From Lunularia cruciata (taxonomy: Eukaryota; Streptophyta; Marchantiopsida; Lunulariales; Lunulariaceae), in contig OX419759.1 of the NCBI GenBank assembly GCA_948567375.1, positions 58,691,493-58,755,492 on the forward strand: 64,000 nucleotides of DNA, given 5' to 3'. The number at the start of each line of letters is the position of its first letter. The stretch's first letter is position 1. The notes under the pieces were generated by a model, which searched no databases, was not told the origin of the DNA, and saw only the letters and a list, made by a program, of their open reading frames with translations. Below are positions 1 through 12,102 of the stretch, one piece after another. A program made the translations under genes and the position numbers.

Positions 1-2542
1 AAGAGGAGAAAATCAAGGCCATTATTGATTGGTCTACTCCAAAGGATGTTATAGAAGTATGGGCATTTAATGGATTAACCAGTTTTTACCAATAGTTCAT
101 CCATTACTATGCTCATGTGAGTGCACTATTGATTGACTTCTTGGGGGAAGAACTCAATCTTTTAATGGACCACCAAGCACAAAGGAGCATTCTAGAAGCT
201 AAAACATATGGTCTCTTCAAGACCTATTCTTCAACCATATGACCCTCAACTACCTTTTGTGGTTGGTTTCAATGCCTCTAACTTTGCCATTGGAGCTGTG
301 TTGTAGTAAGAATTTCCTAATGGGTTACATCACATTGCCTTTGTGTCTCACTGATTAAACATTGTAGAAAGAAATTACTCTGCATGAGATTGGGAACAAC
401 TAGCAATGGTATATACCACCAAGGTATAGAGGCATTATCTCTTGGGGAAATAGATGATCATGTAAACTAATCACAAGCCTTTGTTGTAGACATTACACTT
501 GGAACACATGAAGAGTCAACATCATCAATGGGAGGAACAAATATAATTTTTTAACATCAAATTGGAATACAAACCCAATTGGTTCCATGTCATCCTTGAT
601 GCCCTATCATGATGACCTGATTTGAAGTCTCTTCTTCTCATCATGGCAACCATTACAATGGTGCCAGTCAACTCCAAAGTCCAATTTGAGTATAAGAAAA
701 CTCTAAAACAAGATTTCTTCCTTTAGATGGTACAAGGTCATCTTGCAGCATATGATAAGTAGTACAACACCTTCTTCTTCAAGGATGGCTTCTATCCTAT
801 AAGGACTGAATCTATATTCCAGCCAAAGGTGATCTCCAACTTGTGCGCCTTCAAGAAGCCCATGATTTACCAATTGTTGGTCACATGGTTTGGACAAGAC
901 CTTGGATACCCTCCAATACCAATAAAGGTGGCCCAACATGGCATGAGATATTTGGGAGTTTGTCCAATTGTGTGAGAGCTGCCAACACAACAAGGCCAAT
1001 AACCAAAACCGAATGGAATCCTTCAACCACTTCGCATTCCATCTACTCATTGGGAACATGTGAGCTTAGATCTCATCACATCCTTGCCCAAGAAAAATCA
1101 AGGTCACACACCAATTGTGATGTTTGTGGATAAGCTTAGTAAGCAAATCCATTTGGTACCAACCATTGATACTATGGATGCTCCAACCTTGGCGTAGATC
1201 TACTTCGAAAATGTATTCAAGCATCATGGGATGTCATTTTTACTTATCTCCAACTGTGATCCTTGCTTCATTTGAAAGTTTTGGCAAGCACTCTTCCAGA
1301 TACTCAACACCAAGCTTGCTTTGTCCACTACCTATCATCCTCAAACTGATGGATAAATTGAATATGCAAATTGCACCTTGGAGGATATGCTTTGTGCCTA
1401 CATTAATGTTCACCATACCAATTGGGATGAATGTATCGCACATGTGGAGTTTGTATATAATAATTCCAAATGGGCAAGCACCAGATTCTCTCATTTCTTC
1501 ACTTATTCTAGATTCCTTTCTTGCTTCTCCTCCATCTCATGTCACTCATACTTCAACCTTCTTGACCACCATATGCCAATCCCTCCAACAAGCAAATCTC
1601 ACCTCCTTGTTGCCCAAAATTGTCAAAAACAATATGCAAACCACCATCGTCATGATCTTACCTTTCAATTCTAGTAACCTACCCTTCCCACTCCAAGTCC
1701 ATAAACTTACTCCTAATTGGATAGGACACTTTGAGGTCACACAAATCATATCTCCTATTGCCTATTGACTTGTCTTGCCTTGCCATATATGCATCCATCT
1801 TATCTTTCATATTTCCAAGTTGAAACTCTTTGTCCCTAATCCATCTTCTTTTTCCTATTGTGTCCAACCTCCTCTTCCTCCCATCCCTATCAACGATCAT
1901 GAGGAATATGAAGTTGATCAAATCCTTGCACTTCGCCACATTCAACAAGGCCGCCAACAACATACAGAGTACAAGGTCTTTTGGAAAGGGTATCCCTTTC
2001 ATGATCCCATGTGGAAACCTCTTTCTCATCTCCAAAGTGCACAAACAGCCATCGAGGAGTTTTAAGTTTCAATGGTGATGAGGACAAGGACGTCACCAAC
2101 TAGCGGTGGAGGAATATGTAACAATATGGAGTTTAGAAACAAAGTTAGTTAGGGCTAAAAAGTAATGAATAGGCCAAATTAACCTAGAATATTCCAAAAG
2201 TATCTAAGAAGTTTCTTGGGAAACTTCTCGACTAACTTAGCTTGCACCCAAAGTAAGTAGCTTCTAGAAGAAAGTTTCTAGAAGCTTCCAACTAGCTTAG
2301 CTTGTAAGCCAAGTAGATGGCTTCTAGAAAGAAGCTTCTTGAGAAGCTTTTTGGCTAACTTGGCTTGCACTCCAAGAAAATGGCTCAAGGAAGCTTCTTG
2401 AGAAGCTTCTCAAGAGCCTTGTATGCTCCCTATAAATACCATAACCAAAGCTCATGCTAAACATATGGAATTTCCCTCTTTCAAGTGTCACAATGTGATC
2501 TTCCATTCTCCTATTTCTCTCCTTGGTCTTGGGTCTTTTACA
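1..2542 (+). mobile_element. Ty3/gypsy chromovirus, 3' part, decayed (runs off left edge)
   Basis: Reading rightwards, the sequence encodes in broken frames the end of reverse transcriptase (KIKAIIDWSTPKDV near nt 10-60), RNase H, integrase and a chromodomain, then a 3' LTR. Integrase is recognisable from a YHPQTDG-type motif near 1340 and the NVHHTNWDE stretch near 1410. The chromodomain lies at about 1910-2060 (TEYKVFWKGYPF), which marks the chromovirus branch of Ty3/gypsy. Frames are interrupted by many stops, for example within FYQ*FIHYY near 95, so no protein can be made. It belongs to the same family as the element at 9718-15358, which supplies the alignment. The gag, protease and most of RT lie outside the window. 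Confidence 0.85.
2117..2542 (+). repeat. 3' LTR of the left-edge chromovirus
   Basis: This 426-bp terminal repeat begins TGTAACAATATGG and ends GTCTTTTACA, so it has the TG...CA ends expected of an LTR. A purine-rich tract (GGTGGAGGAA) lies just upstream. It matches, in opposite orientation, the two LTRs at 9718-10143 and 14938-15358. It contains a CTATAAATACC promoter-like block near 2430 and several copies of the palindrome GAAGCTTC, including TTGAGAAGCTTCTCAA at 2398-2413. Confidence 0.85.
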
Positions 2543-4440
2543 GATGGATTGTAGCCAATTACAAGAACCCTACCCAAAGAGCCATTGTAGAGGCAATTAT
2601 GAGACTCTTCAAACAAAACAAACAACATATTTAACCAATGGCTAGGTAGTGTTCTTTAGTTATATGCATGTTAGAGAGCTTGTAGTTGGGTCAAAATGTT
2701 TGGCAAGTAGTGCAAGCTGCTTGTCCTGCACAAAGATTTTGAAGACAAAGAAGGAGCTACTTACATTGCTCTTTTTGTAGTACACTACTATTGTGGATGA
2801 GCCTTCTCACCAGGGGAGAGAAGGAAGAGGTTCCCTACTCATTTTTCATCCTCTGCATTATTTTGAAGTGTGACCTAAAGGATCTACTTAGAACACCAAA
2901 TATTGACTGGAGGATGCAAAGTTTGCAAAGATAGGCCAATTTGTGACTATAGATGAAAGACTGGCATTGCCCAAGGCTCCAAAGAAGAAGAATTCCACCT
3001 CAAAGAAGAAACCTCTTCCTCTAGCCAAGAAGTTGAAGGAAAGTGCCTAGATTTTTGAAGTGTCCTCTTTGAAAGATGAAGTTGAGGACACTAAGGTTGA
3101 TGAAGATGAGGACAAGGAGGAGAAGGGGTCCTTCACTCTCCAAGGATCAACATCCACCTCAAGAGACAACAAAGAAGGAGAAAAACTTGGGAGGATCCTC
3201 AGTCTGCTCCCCAAGTGTAAGATCAGGACATGGAAGATGGCCATGCAGATGAACATGAACATGTGGTGAAAGAAGTGGTAGTGCTTGAGCATGCACCTTT
3301 GAGTCTAGAAGTTCAACAAGAAGAAGCTATAGTAGGAGTATAAGATTGGACCAAGTGCTTGAAGGACCATGAACTTTGGCTGAGAGAAGAAGTAGAGACC
3401 GGTGATCCCACAAAGGAAGAAAATTGCATCACCATCAATGCCAAAGAAGAGGGGGAGGTTGACATTGCAAAGATTTCCTAAGAATGCATGTAGATCAAAG
3501 TGCAGGAGGCACAAACAACATCCAAGTGAATGTAGGTGCAAGATGGCTTAAATTTCATCATCCACTTAGTGAGCCTTGCACTACAAGTAATGGAGGTGTT
3601 ATTGCTTCAATACCAAGCTGAGTGCCCTAATGTGTTGGACTACACAATGTTGATCAAGGCTATGCATGAGCAGATTTACACTCAAAGGCCATAGAGGAGT
3701 TGGTGAACGATGACACACAAAGGCCAAAGATTTGTACAAGACAAAGGCTTCAAGGTGAGTGCCTTGGTGTAGGAGAACCATAAATTGAAGAAGAGAAGTG
3801 CTATTGCTAAGAACAAACATGATCATCAAGCATCCAAGACCAAGAGGTTCAAAGGAGATTGTAAGGCACTCCGCCTCTAGTTTGATCAGTTTAAGAAGAC
3901 CAACTTTGCAGCAAGTGCCAAGAGGTAGACAGCACTTGGAGTGCCCTATAGGATAAGCATGACAAGTAGTAACATTGGAGCTGTAGATACAAGAGTGCCA
4001 GAAGGAAGTTACAGCTCAATGGGAACGTCTCTCCAAGAAGGAAGAGGACGAAAGGATCATTCATGTGGAAAGTCTCCAAGAGTTGGAAAAATAGAAGCCC
4101 AAATGAGGTAGGCACTCAAAGTAAAGAAAAGAATATCAATTGAAGGCACTATACCAATAAGATGTAATCCAGGCCTTGTTCATGGAGATGCTAAAGGAAA
4201 AAGGAGTAGTGCGGTACTTGAGGACTAAATGCCACAAATTGAAGATGTAGGTCCAGCGCTTGTAGAATCAGGCCTATGAGGAGGAATGCATGAACAATAT
4301 GTCCTTGGACTTGAAGGAGCATTTGGATAAGAAGTTCAATGAAGTATGCCAGACCTTCTTGCTAGAGATAGAGATAGCTAGGTATCAAGCCCTAACAGAC
4401 CAACCCATTATGTATGTAAGGGGCAAATGAAGTCCTTCAC
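2543..4440 (+). pseudogene. Decayed Lys/Glu-rich coding sequence of unknown kind
   Basis: Purine-rich sequence with short open stretches separated by stops. At 3060-3270 it reads as an acidic and lysine-rich segment (DEVEDTKVDEDEDKEEK). At 4000-4400 it reads as heptad-like charged sequence (AQWERLSKKEEDERIIH, then SLDLKEHLDKKFNEV) typical of a coiled coil. I recognise no catalytic domain. In style it resembles the coiled-coil family at 55.4-64 kb, but I could not line them up base by base, so common origin is only a guess. It directly follows the 3' LTR of the left-edge chromovirus. Confidence 0.35.
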
Positions 4441-5740
4441 CATGGGTAGTTCCAGTCCAAGGCACTCCCTTGAAAGGAAGTCCCTCAATAAGACATGCAC
4501 TCTTTAGTAAGGATTGGTACTCAGAGTTGTACAATAGTTGAGCACTCTAAATAGGTTAGTTGTGCCTACGCTTAGCATTACATGTATTTTAGAGGAGTGC
4601 CCTCCAAGTTAAGTGGCACTCAGAGTTGTATAGAGTTGAGGAAAAGTGCACTCTGAATGGTGATGCACTTGGAGTTGTCTATACTAGAAGAGGAGGGCCC
4701 TTAGGTTTGTATAGGAACTTGGGGTTGTACACTAAAAGTAGGTGAGATGGGGTCTGATATCTCCACTGACACATGTAGAAGCCTAATCATTTTGCAAATG
4801 ATTAAAATAAGATAGGATTAAGAGAGTAAAATCAGTGATGGACCGTTTAAAACCAGGTTTTTCAAGATTCACTCGGGGTTCTGATCCCTTCGGATTGGAT
4901 CCAGACTTGCATACAAGGCCAAGTGCTTATGTTTTTAATTTGTGTGTTATGAAAACTTTGATTACAAGTAAAAGTACTCTTACCTCTTTGCAAGTTCTAT
5001 GTCTTACTTTTGCATGCTGTCTTAATGTCTAAGCAAGCGCAGAGGTGAGGAATTTCGCAATAAGTCTTCAATGCTTAGTGCCAACCAAGTACTTGCTCTT
5101 GATCAAGGTGTGCATTGAAGGATTCAAAGGACTGAACTTGTGCAAAGAGTGGATTGGGAAGCTCACCAAGCAAGCAATAACACCGAATCAAAAAGTTTAG
5201 ACATGAAGTAGCAAGAAGTTAGTCTTGCAAGTTGTGCCTTGTCAGAAGGGTATAACACATTTGCAAGCACTGCATCTTTGGAATGGAATGGCACCCGGAG
5301 TTGGATGAAGCATGATCTTTAGGAGCAATCCCAACTAGATTTTAGAGTGAAATTGATTACTTTTTGATTATCTCTTTTGCTGCAGTGTGCAGAGGGTGAT
5401 ACTACCCTCTTCTAGGAGTGGTTTCTTCCCAAGAGGTTAAACAAGAGACAATAACAAACCAAGATTTGGTGACAAGTGAGTGTTTCACTTCACTTTTTCA
5501 TTTCCAAATAGTACTCTCATTGGAACAAATTGTTCTTCTTGACTATACTATAAGTATGTCAACAAAGTGTGTCACAATGGGTGGCACAATATGTGATAAA
5601 AAAAATTGTGACATTGTGACACTTTCTCTTCTATTCTAGTCATTTCACCTCCCCGAGGAACAACATGTTCTTAATGATAATACTACTATTAGTATGTTAA
5701 CATTGGGTTGTCACAAGAATCTCAAATCTCACTCTACTCC
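4441..5740. other. Intergenic, no gene seen; recurrent short motif
   Basis: No credible gene. From 4480 to 4740 a word close to GCACTCAGAGTTGTATA recurs several times with changes, suggesting a degenerate short repeat. The open frame at 4835-5032 resembles nothing I know and is probably chance. Confidence 0.3.
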
Positions 5741-5889
5741 CCAAGAATCTTCTCCAAGTTAATTGTAAAAAGAATCAATAGTTCTTTATTAGGAAATCTA
5801 TAAATAATAAGGTCTTCTCTTCATCATAAGTTCAAGATAGCATATGTGCATTAGTATACTTTTCCTTGGCTAATCATAGACTATATAAT

Positions 5890-6060
5890 TATACTATAAT
5901 AAGAGTTTCTTTTTGAACGATCTTCCTTATTGCATTTTGCTTATTGAACATATATTTCAAAGTCTTGTGATCAATGACAATGATGAACTTCCTCTTACTA
6001 AATAATGCCTAAACTTCATGAAGGTAAAATTTATCAATAGACTCTCTCTCTAAAATAGAT
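5890..6060 (-). pseudogene. Old Ty3/gypsy RNase H remnant
   Basis: On the minus strand one frame gives FMKFRHYL and, after a frameshift, KFIIVIDHKTLKYMFNKQNA. These match the KKFRHYLLG and DHKSLKYL blocks of Ty3/gypsy RNase H. The surrounding frames are destroyed. This is a different and much older gypsy lineage than the chromovirus at 9718-15358. It may belong with the RT remnant at 15560-16450, which has the same strand and a similar degree of decay. Confidence 0.55.
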
Positions 6061-8588
6061 TTCTTCTCTACAGTAAGCATTAATATACATGTATAAGCTA
6101 TGGGATGATTATACCTTGCATGTCAATTTGGCTAAAGTGTATCCAATTGCTATATTGGATGTATTTGTACAAATGATGAAAAAAAATTTACAATCAAAGT
6201 GAGCTCAAGTAGACATAACAATAAGAGTCTTCTTCAACTTCTCAAAGACTACTAAAGTTACTTTATTTTACATATGAGTGCATAATTTATTGTTTTGCAT
6301 ATAAAGATCAACTAAGAATTTTATGTGAGAAATAGAAAAAGAAGCTCTAATAATAGATTAATATTCATAGAATATTATAAATTTAATAAATGATTTAGAA
6401 AAGAGTAACTCTAATATCATCTCCATCTTCTCTAACTAGTAAGACCCAAGTATACACTAAAATTATTATATATTTTGGTGATTTTGAGTTTTTAAAAATG
6501 ATTAAGTTTACTAATAACTAAGGTCAAGTTTCTTTACCTAACATAATATAAAGAAAATTGTTTAATAATAATTGGTTGAATATAAAATATAATTTATGGG
6601 TAAATTTATATTAAATTACATTAAAGTATGATCTTATAAAGATGTACAGTCCCATGCAAAAATGGTAATATTCAAATAAAAGTATTTATATTTCTTCTTC
6701 ATTTACCAAGGATGTAGTTGAGTCAAACCAATACATCCACAATTAAAATAATCATGAATCTTCATTTTCTACAAAGAAATAAAAATTGAACAAAAACCAT
6801 GATAGATCAGAAAATAATGTATTTGTTAAAATTATTAAATATGATAATATTAGTTTCTAAATCAAATAAAAAGTTTTTAAGTGATAACATTTTTATTTCC
6901 ATCACTATCATCTAAGATAAATAATTTAGATATAAGATAATATAAGAAAATTATTAAAATTTCTATAAAATCTAAATTTTAAATTTTTTATAACTATATA
7001 TATTCACAAGATATATAATTAATATTATACATATGTTTCTTTATTATTAAATTTAATTTATTAAAAAATTATGAATATTTTCATAGCAGTATATTTTGAT
7101 AAAATGATAATAATTTCATAGAAGTATCAAATATATAGATATATACATATATCTTGCTCATTACAAATTTGTTATAAATATAGACATATAGTTGATATAC
7201 ATTTTAAAATCATGTTCTTTTTATTTTTATTTGTAGCACTAAATATACGTGTATCACACTAAAAAAGGAAAGAATCTTTTAATTTCTAGTAGAAGTCATT
7301 GGATATATCAATTAATAAAAAGGAAGATTTATTAGAAATTATCAGCACTGCATATTCTTAGAGTAACTCAAATTGATTATTTTATGAGATTGAAGGTTAA
7401 TTAAGTACTAAAAAATTAAAATGTTGATTAGTTCTTACAAAGGACTGTAATATATTTATCTAATAATAATAATTTAATATTATTAAATTATTTGTAGTCA
7501 TATTATTTTTAAAATAAGTACATTCTATTATAAGATGTGACTTTATTTTAAGTTTATTTCACTTTTAATTTATTGTTTCACTTATGAAGTAAAACTATTT
7601 CACCTCTATAGTTTTTATTAGATAAAATTAAGGCTTAAGATGAAGATTGAAGCATAATTATGTTTAGTCTCATTTGTATTTGAATAAAATACTACTACTT
7701 TATGGATTTGAGTTAAATGAGCATATTAATTCTTTTTATATAAGTGTATACTCCATAAAGTAACTAGTTATAAAATATAGCTACTTCAAAATATAGAATA
7801 AAAAAAACTACTTGTTAAAGCATATGAGGAGATTATCTCTCATTCAAAATGAATTTTTGATTGTTTGTAAGGCAATGTGCCATGAATTAAGAAGATGTAG
7901 AATCAAAAATCTTGATATTTCTCCAAATTTAAAACCCAAAAATCCAAAATGTTATTCACTAGAAAACACAATGAGTAACAATTCTAAAAAGAAATTATGA
8001 CTAACACTTTCTCATCCGTTACTTATGTACTTCTGAATTTTTATATCCAAAAGTGATTTTTTATTAAATAAAAAATCTACTAGACAAACATGCCTTATAT
8101 AATAAAAATTCATACAATTTAAAATCATTGGGATAACGCATATAAGAGTATGGTGTTATCATGATTTCTTTTAGTATATGGAAAATTTTGACCACAAAGG
8201 CTTATGGATTAAAGAGTTTTAACATTCTTTCTCAAAGCTACTTGTTTGAAACTAATAAAAGAAATACAAAAAATCCAAAATAGTATTCCTCACTCTTCAA
8301 ATTATTCTAAATAAATATAATTTCTATATTGGCTATGACTAGCTCTAGCTAATGATAGCTAATTTTGAAGTTAGGTTTAACTTTACAAAACACTATCTTT
8401 TTATAACTCAAAGTACAAACTAATACTCCAATTTGCCATACATGCACCAATGAGTGTTATGTTTACCTTTACACTCCTTGTAGTGAAAGTACCCCTTTCT
8501 TTCTACGATAGGACTTCAACTTATTATAGTTGATCTTGTTATTGTTTCTTCCTTCCACCTCTTTGAGATCATAAACCTAAGTGTCAAA

Positions 8589-8615
8589 CATCTACTCCAC
8601 GTAGTGGAGTAGATG
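8589..8615. repeat. Perfect inverted repeat, 12-bp arms
   Basis: The arms CATCTACTCCAC (8589-8600) and GTGGAGTAGATG (8604-8615) are exact reverse complements around a 3-base loop. It stands alone in AT-rich sequence with no T-run or gene beside it. Confidence 0.7.
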
Positions 8616-9717
8616 TATGACAAAATACAATCCAATCCACAGTACAATACAAAAACATTTTTTGTACATCTTGAATCAAACCGAATCAAACAACTTTACC
8701 AATAACCTTCCTCAAGGGACTTTGTCTTCTTCATACTTTACCTTTTTCAGAGTTCTTCTTTTGCTTCATTTGGTGTTACTCCACTTAAACCATAGTAATT
8801 GGTCTTGCTTACTCTGATTCCATGAGTTCATTTTTCTTGGACTTCTCAATATTACTCCTTGTACCTTCCTTGATTTCACATGAATGCTTTGGAAAGTAGA
8901 AAAATCAAAGTGAATAAGTGAACTTGATTATCTAGAATGAAGAACATACACTAAAAGGTATTTATAATCTATTTGTAATCCAATAAAACAATATGAATTC
9001 TCTTGTATCAATTATGTTTAGCTCTCTTTATTTTTTTATGCACTGCAAACATCATATATAAGGTTTGGTCTGTTCTCTTTACATAGAAATTTGAATCTAG
9101 CTTATAGGATGGAATCACTCTATGTATGATAAAATAAATTTTGTTCGGTGATTGTAGTAATGCTACTTCTAAACTCTTTTTTATATATAAAACAACTCCT
9201 AAAGGTAACCAAATCTAGTAATCATGCATTTTAACAGAAATCTACAACTTTATCTGTATTCTTATGTCTCAATTTTCTTTAGTGTTTTATTAAGAAGACC
9301 AAAAAATTCAATTCACCACTTTTCAAATGACAATAGCAATGGAACTGATCTAAAAGGAGAGATAGAGGTGGATATCCTAAGCTTTACAAACATTACAAGT
9401 TTTGTAATAATCACGATATTTCATGAAAATTCCTTTAATATTATCATACATCTTGAATCATGAAAGTGTCATATGATTTCTATATACCAAGCCATCATAA
9501 AATTCCTTCATGGGTTGGATAGCCTACTCCTTGAACAGTGCTCTTCAAAGACCTTTTGATCCTTGGTGAAAAATGATATCTTCTATTATGTACAAGATCT
9601 ATATCTTGTTGCAAAGGAATTCTTTTCCCTTGCTTGCATCAAATCTAGATAATTATCTCTTATAAATAAGTATATAGTCCCTTTGTATTCCATTAGAGTG
9701 TACAAAGTGACCAAAAT

Positions 9718-10143
9718 TGTAAAAGACCGAGACCGAGGAGAGAAATAGGAGAATGGAAACTCGCATTGGGACACTTGAATGTGGGAAAACTCTGAATGCC
9801 TAGTATGAGTTTTAGCTTTGGTATTTATAGGTAGCATACAAGGCCCTTGAGAAGCTTCTCAAGAAGCTTCCTTGAGCCACTTTCTTAGAGTGCAAGCCAA
9901 GTTAACTAGGAAGCTTTTCAAGAAGCTTCCTTCTAGAAGCCGCTTACTTGGCGTGCAAGCTAAGCTAGTTGGAAGCTTCTTGAAGCTTCTTTCTAGAAAC
10001 AACTTACTTGAGGTGCAAGGTAAGCTAGCTGTGAAGCTTCCCAAGAAGCTTCCTAGATACTTCTGGAATATTCTAGGCTAATTTGTCTTATTTACTATGT
10101 CATTAGCCCTACTAAATTTACCGCTAAACTCTATATTGTTACA
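9718..10143 (-). repeat. 3' LTR of the chromovirus
   Basis: 426 bp. Read on the minus strand it starts TGTAACAATATAG and ends GGTCTTTTACA. A promoter-like TATAAATACC block lies near 9830 on the minus strand. It is rich in the palindrome GAAGCTTC, including TTGAGAAGCTTCTCAA at 9847-9862. Confidence 0.9.
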
Positions 10144-10145
10144 TA

Positions 10146-10155
10146 TTCCCCCACT
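10146..10155 (-). promoter_or_regulatory. Polypurine tract for plus-strand priming
   Basis: Immediately inside the 3' LTR the minus strand reads AGTGGGGGAA, a purine run in the position expected of a retrotransposon polypurine tract. The left-edge copy has the related GGTGGAGGAA before its 3' LTR. Confidence 0.7.
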
Positions 10156-10159
10156 GCTA

Positions 10160-10370
10160 GTTGGTGACGTCTTCATTGCCAGTGAAGCTTCGAAATCTTG
10201 GATGGTTGTCTATGCATTTTGGAGGTGAGAAAGAGGTTCCCATGCGGTATCATGAAGGGGATACTCTTTCCAAAGGACCTTGTACTCCGTATGTTATCGA
10301 CGGCCTCGTTGAATATGGCGCTGCGTAAGGATACGATCAACTTTGTACTCCTCATGATCATTGATAAGTA
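10160..10370 (-). pseudogene. Chromodomain at end of pol
   Basis: The 3' end of the pol reading frame carries a chromodomain-like block (RILTQRHIQRGRR, then a YKV-WKG-type stretch in a shifted frame), homologous to the better-read copy at 1910-2060. In chromoviruses this domain directs integration towards particular chromatin. The frame is broken at about 10290. Confidence 0.65.
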
Positions 10371-10499
10371 CTGGAGGAGGAGGAGGTTGGACTCGAGAGG
10401 AAAAGGAAGAGGGGTTAGGAACCAAGAGTTTCAACTTGGAAATATGAAAGACATGATGGATACGCATATGACAAGGCAAGGCAAGTCGATAAGCAACAT

Positions 10500-11460
10500 G
10501 AGAGACAATTTGGGTGACATCAAAGGGTCCTATCCAATTAGGGGCAAGTTTATAAACTTGGGTATCAAGGGAGGTTACTAGAGGATAACATGACTTTATC
10601 ACCAACTTCAAAGGTGAGATCATGATGATGGTGGTCCGTATATTGTTTTTGATGATTCTGAGCAACAAGGAGGTGAGATTTAGCTTGTTGGAGAGATTGG
10701 GATATAGTGGTCAAGAATGTTGAAGTACAAGGAACTTGAGATGGAGGGGGAGCAAGGAGAGAATCTGGAACGAGTGGATCTTGACCAAAATTGAGAGAGA
10801 AAGGAGAAAATCTGGTGCTTGTTTGTTTGGAATTGTTGTAGGTAAATTCTACAACTGCAAGACATTCATCCCAATTGGTATGGTAGACATTGACGAAGGC
10901 ATTCAACATATCCTCCAATGTACAATTTGCATGTTTGGTTTGTCCATCAGTTTGAGGATGATAGGCCATGGACAAAGCAATCTTGGTGCCAAGTAGATGG
11001 AAGTATGCTTGCCAAAACTTCTCAGTAAATCAAGGATTACGATCGGAGATGAGGACATGTGGCATCCCATGATGCTTGAAGACATTGTCAAAGTAGATGT
11101 GTGCTAAGGTTGGAGCATCCATAGTATCAAAGGTTGGTGCCAAGTGGGTTTGCTTATTAAGCTTATCCACAAACACCATGATTGTTATGTGTCCTTACTT
11201 TGTCTTGGGTAAGGATGTGATGAGATCCAAGCTCACATGCTTCCATCAAGTGGATGGAATGGAAAGTGGTTGAAGGAGTCCACTAGGCTTTTGGTTGCTG
11301 GCCTTGTTGCAATGGCATCTCTCACACCATCGGACAAATTCTTGAACATCTCATGTCATGTTGGGCCACCACCATTGGTATTGGAGGGTAGCCAAGGTCT
11401 TGTCTACACCCATGTGACCAGCTATGGGTAAATCATGAGCTTCTTGAAGGCGCACAAGTT
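10500..11460 (-). pseudogene. Integrase region
   Basis: The minus strand encodes the integrase core: a VDKLSK-type stretch near 11180, an SDRNP-type second Asp near 11045, then AYHPQTDGQTKHANCTLEDM near 10960. The third acidic residue normally follows QTDGQT as Glu, and here that position is Lys. The sequence continues to a GPFDVTQI block linking to the chromodomain. Stops interrupt the frame near 11035 and elsewhere. The enzyme would have inserted the cDNA into the host chromosome. Confidence 0.8.
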
Positions 11461-11689
11461 GAAGATCACCTTTGGCTGGAACATAGATCCGGTTCTCATG
11501 GAATAGAAGGCACTCCTTGATAGAGAAGGTGTTGTACTCCTTGTTGCATGTTGTAAGTGACCATGTACCATTTGGAAGAAGGGATCTTGTTGTAGAGCTG
11601 ACTGAAACTCATTTTGGACCTTGGAGTCAATTGACACCATCGTAATTGCCGATGTGATGAGAGGAAGAGGCTTCAAATCAGGTCTTTGT

Positions 11690-12099
11690 GATAAAGCATT
11701 AAGGATGATGTGGAATCGACCTGGTTTGTACTCAAGTTTGATGTCAAAAAATTGGAGTTGTTCCTCCCATCTATGATGTCGACTCTTCATGTGTTCCAAG
11801 TGCAAGCTCTACAACAATGGTTTGTGATCAATTTGCATGATCACTTGTTTTCTCAAGAGGAAATGCCTCCATACCTTGGTGGCATATACCATTGCAAGCT
11901 GTTCTTGATCTCGAGCAGAGTAGTTTCTTTCAGCTGTATTGGGTCGGTGAGACACAAAGGCAATAGGATGTAGTCCATCTAGGAATTCATGTTGCAACAC
12001 GGCTCTAATTGCAAAGTTAGAAGCATCAAAATCAACCACACAAGGTAGCTGAGGATCATATGGTTGAAGAATGGGCCTTGAAAAGACCATATGTTTCAA
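11690..12099 (-). pseudogene. RNase H region
   Basis: The frame contains DFDASNFAIRAVLQHE, with the first catalytic Asp of retroelement RNase H, then RNYSARDQEQLAMVYATK with the conserved Glu, and HFLLRKQVIMQIDHKPL. A frame break near 11808 separates it from the downstream KSRHHRWEEQLQFFD block that leads into the connection region. In the active element this would degrade RNA in RNA/DNA hybrids during reverse transcription. Confidence 0.8.
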
Positions 12100-12102
12100 A
12101 TT

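Larger units (their letters stand above)
5741..9717. other. Very AT-rich, mostly structureless region
   Basis: Long runs of A and T with no sustained reading frame. It is probably the eroded body of old transposable elements: one RNase H piece (5890-6060, minus) is still legible and is listed separately. A perfect inverted repeat sits at 8589-8615. Nothing else recognised. Confidence 0.5.

Noticed and set aside
9859-10081. Short repetitive proteins encoded within the chromovirus LTR
   Set aside because: They are translations of the GAAGCTTC-type repeats within an LTR.
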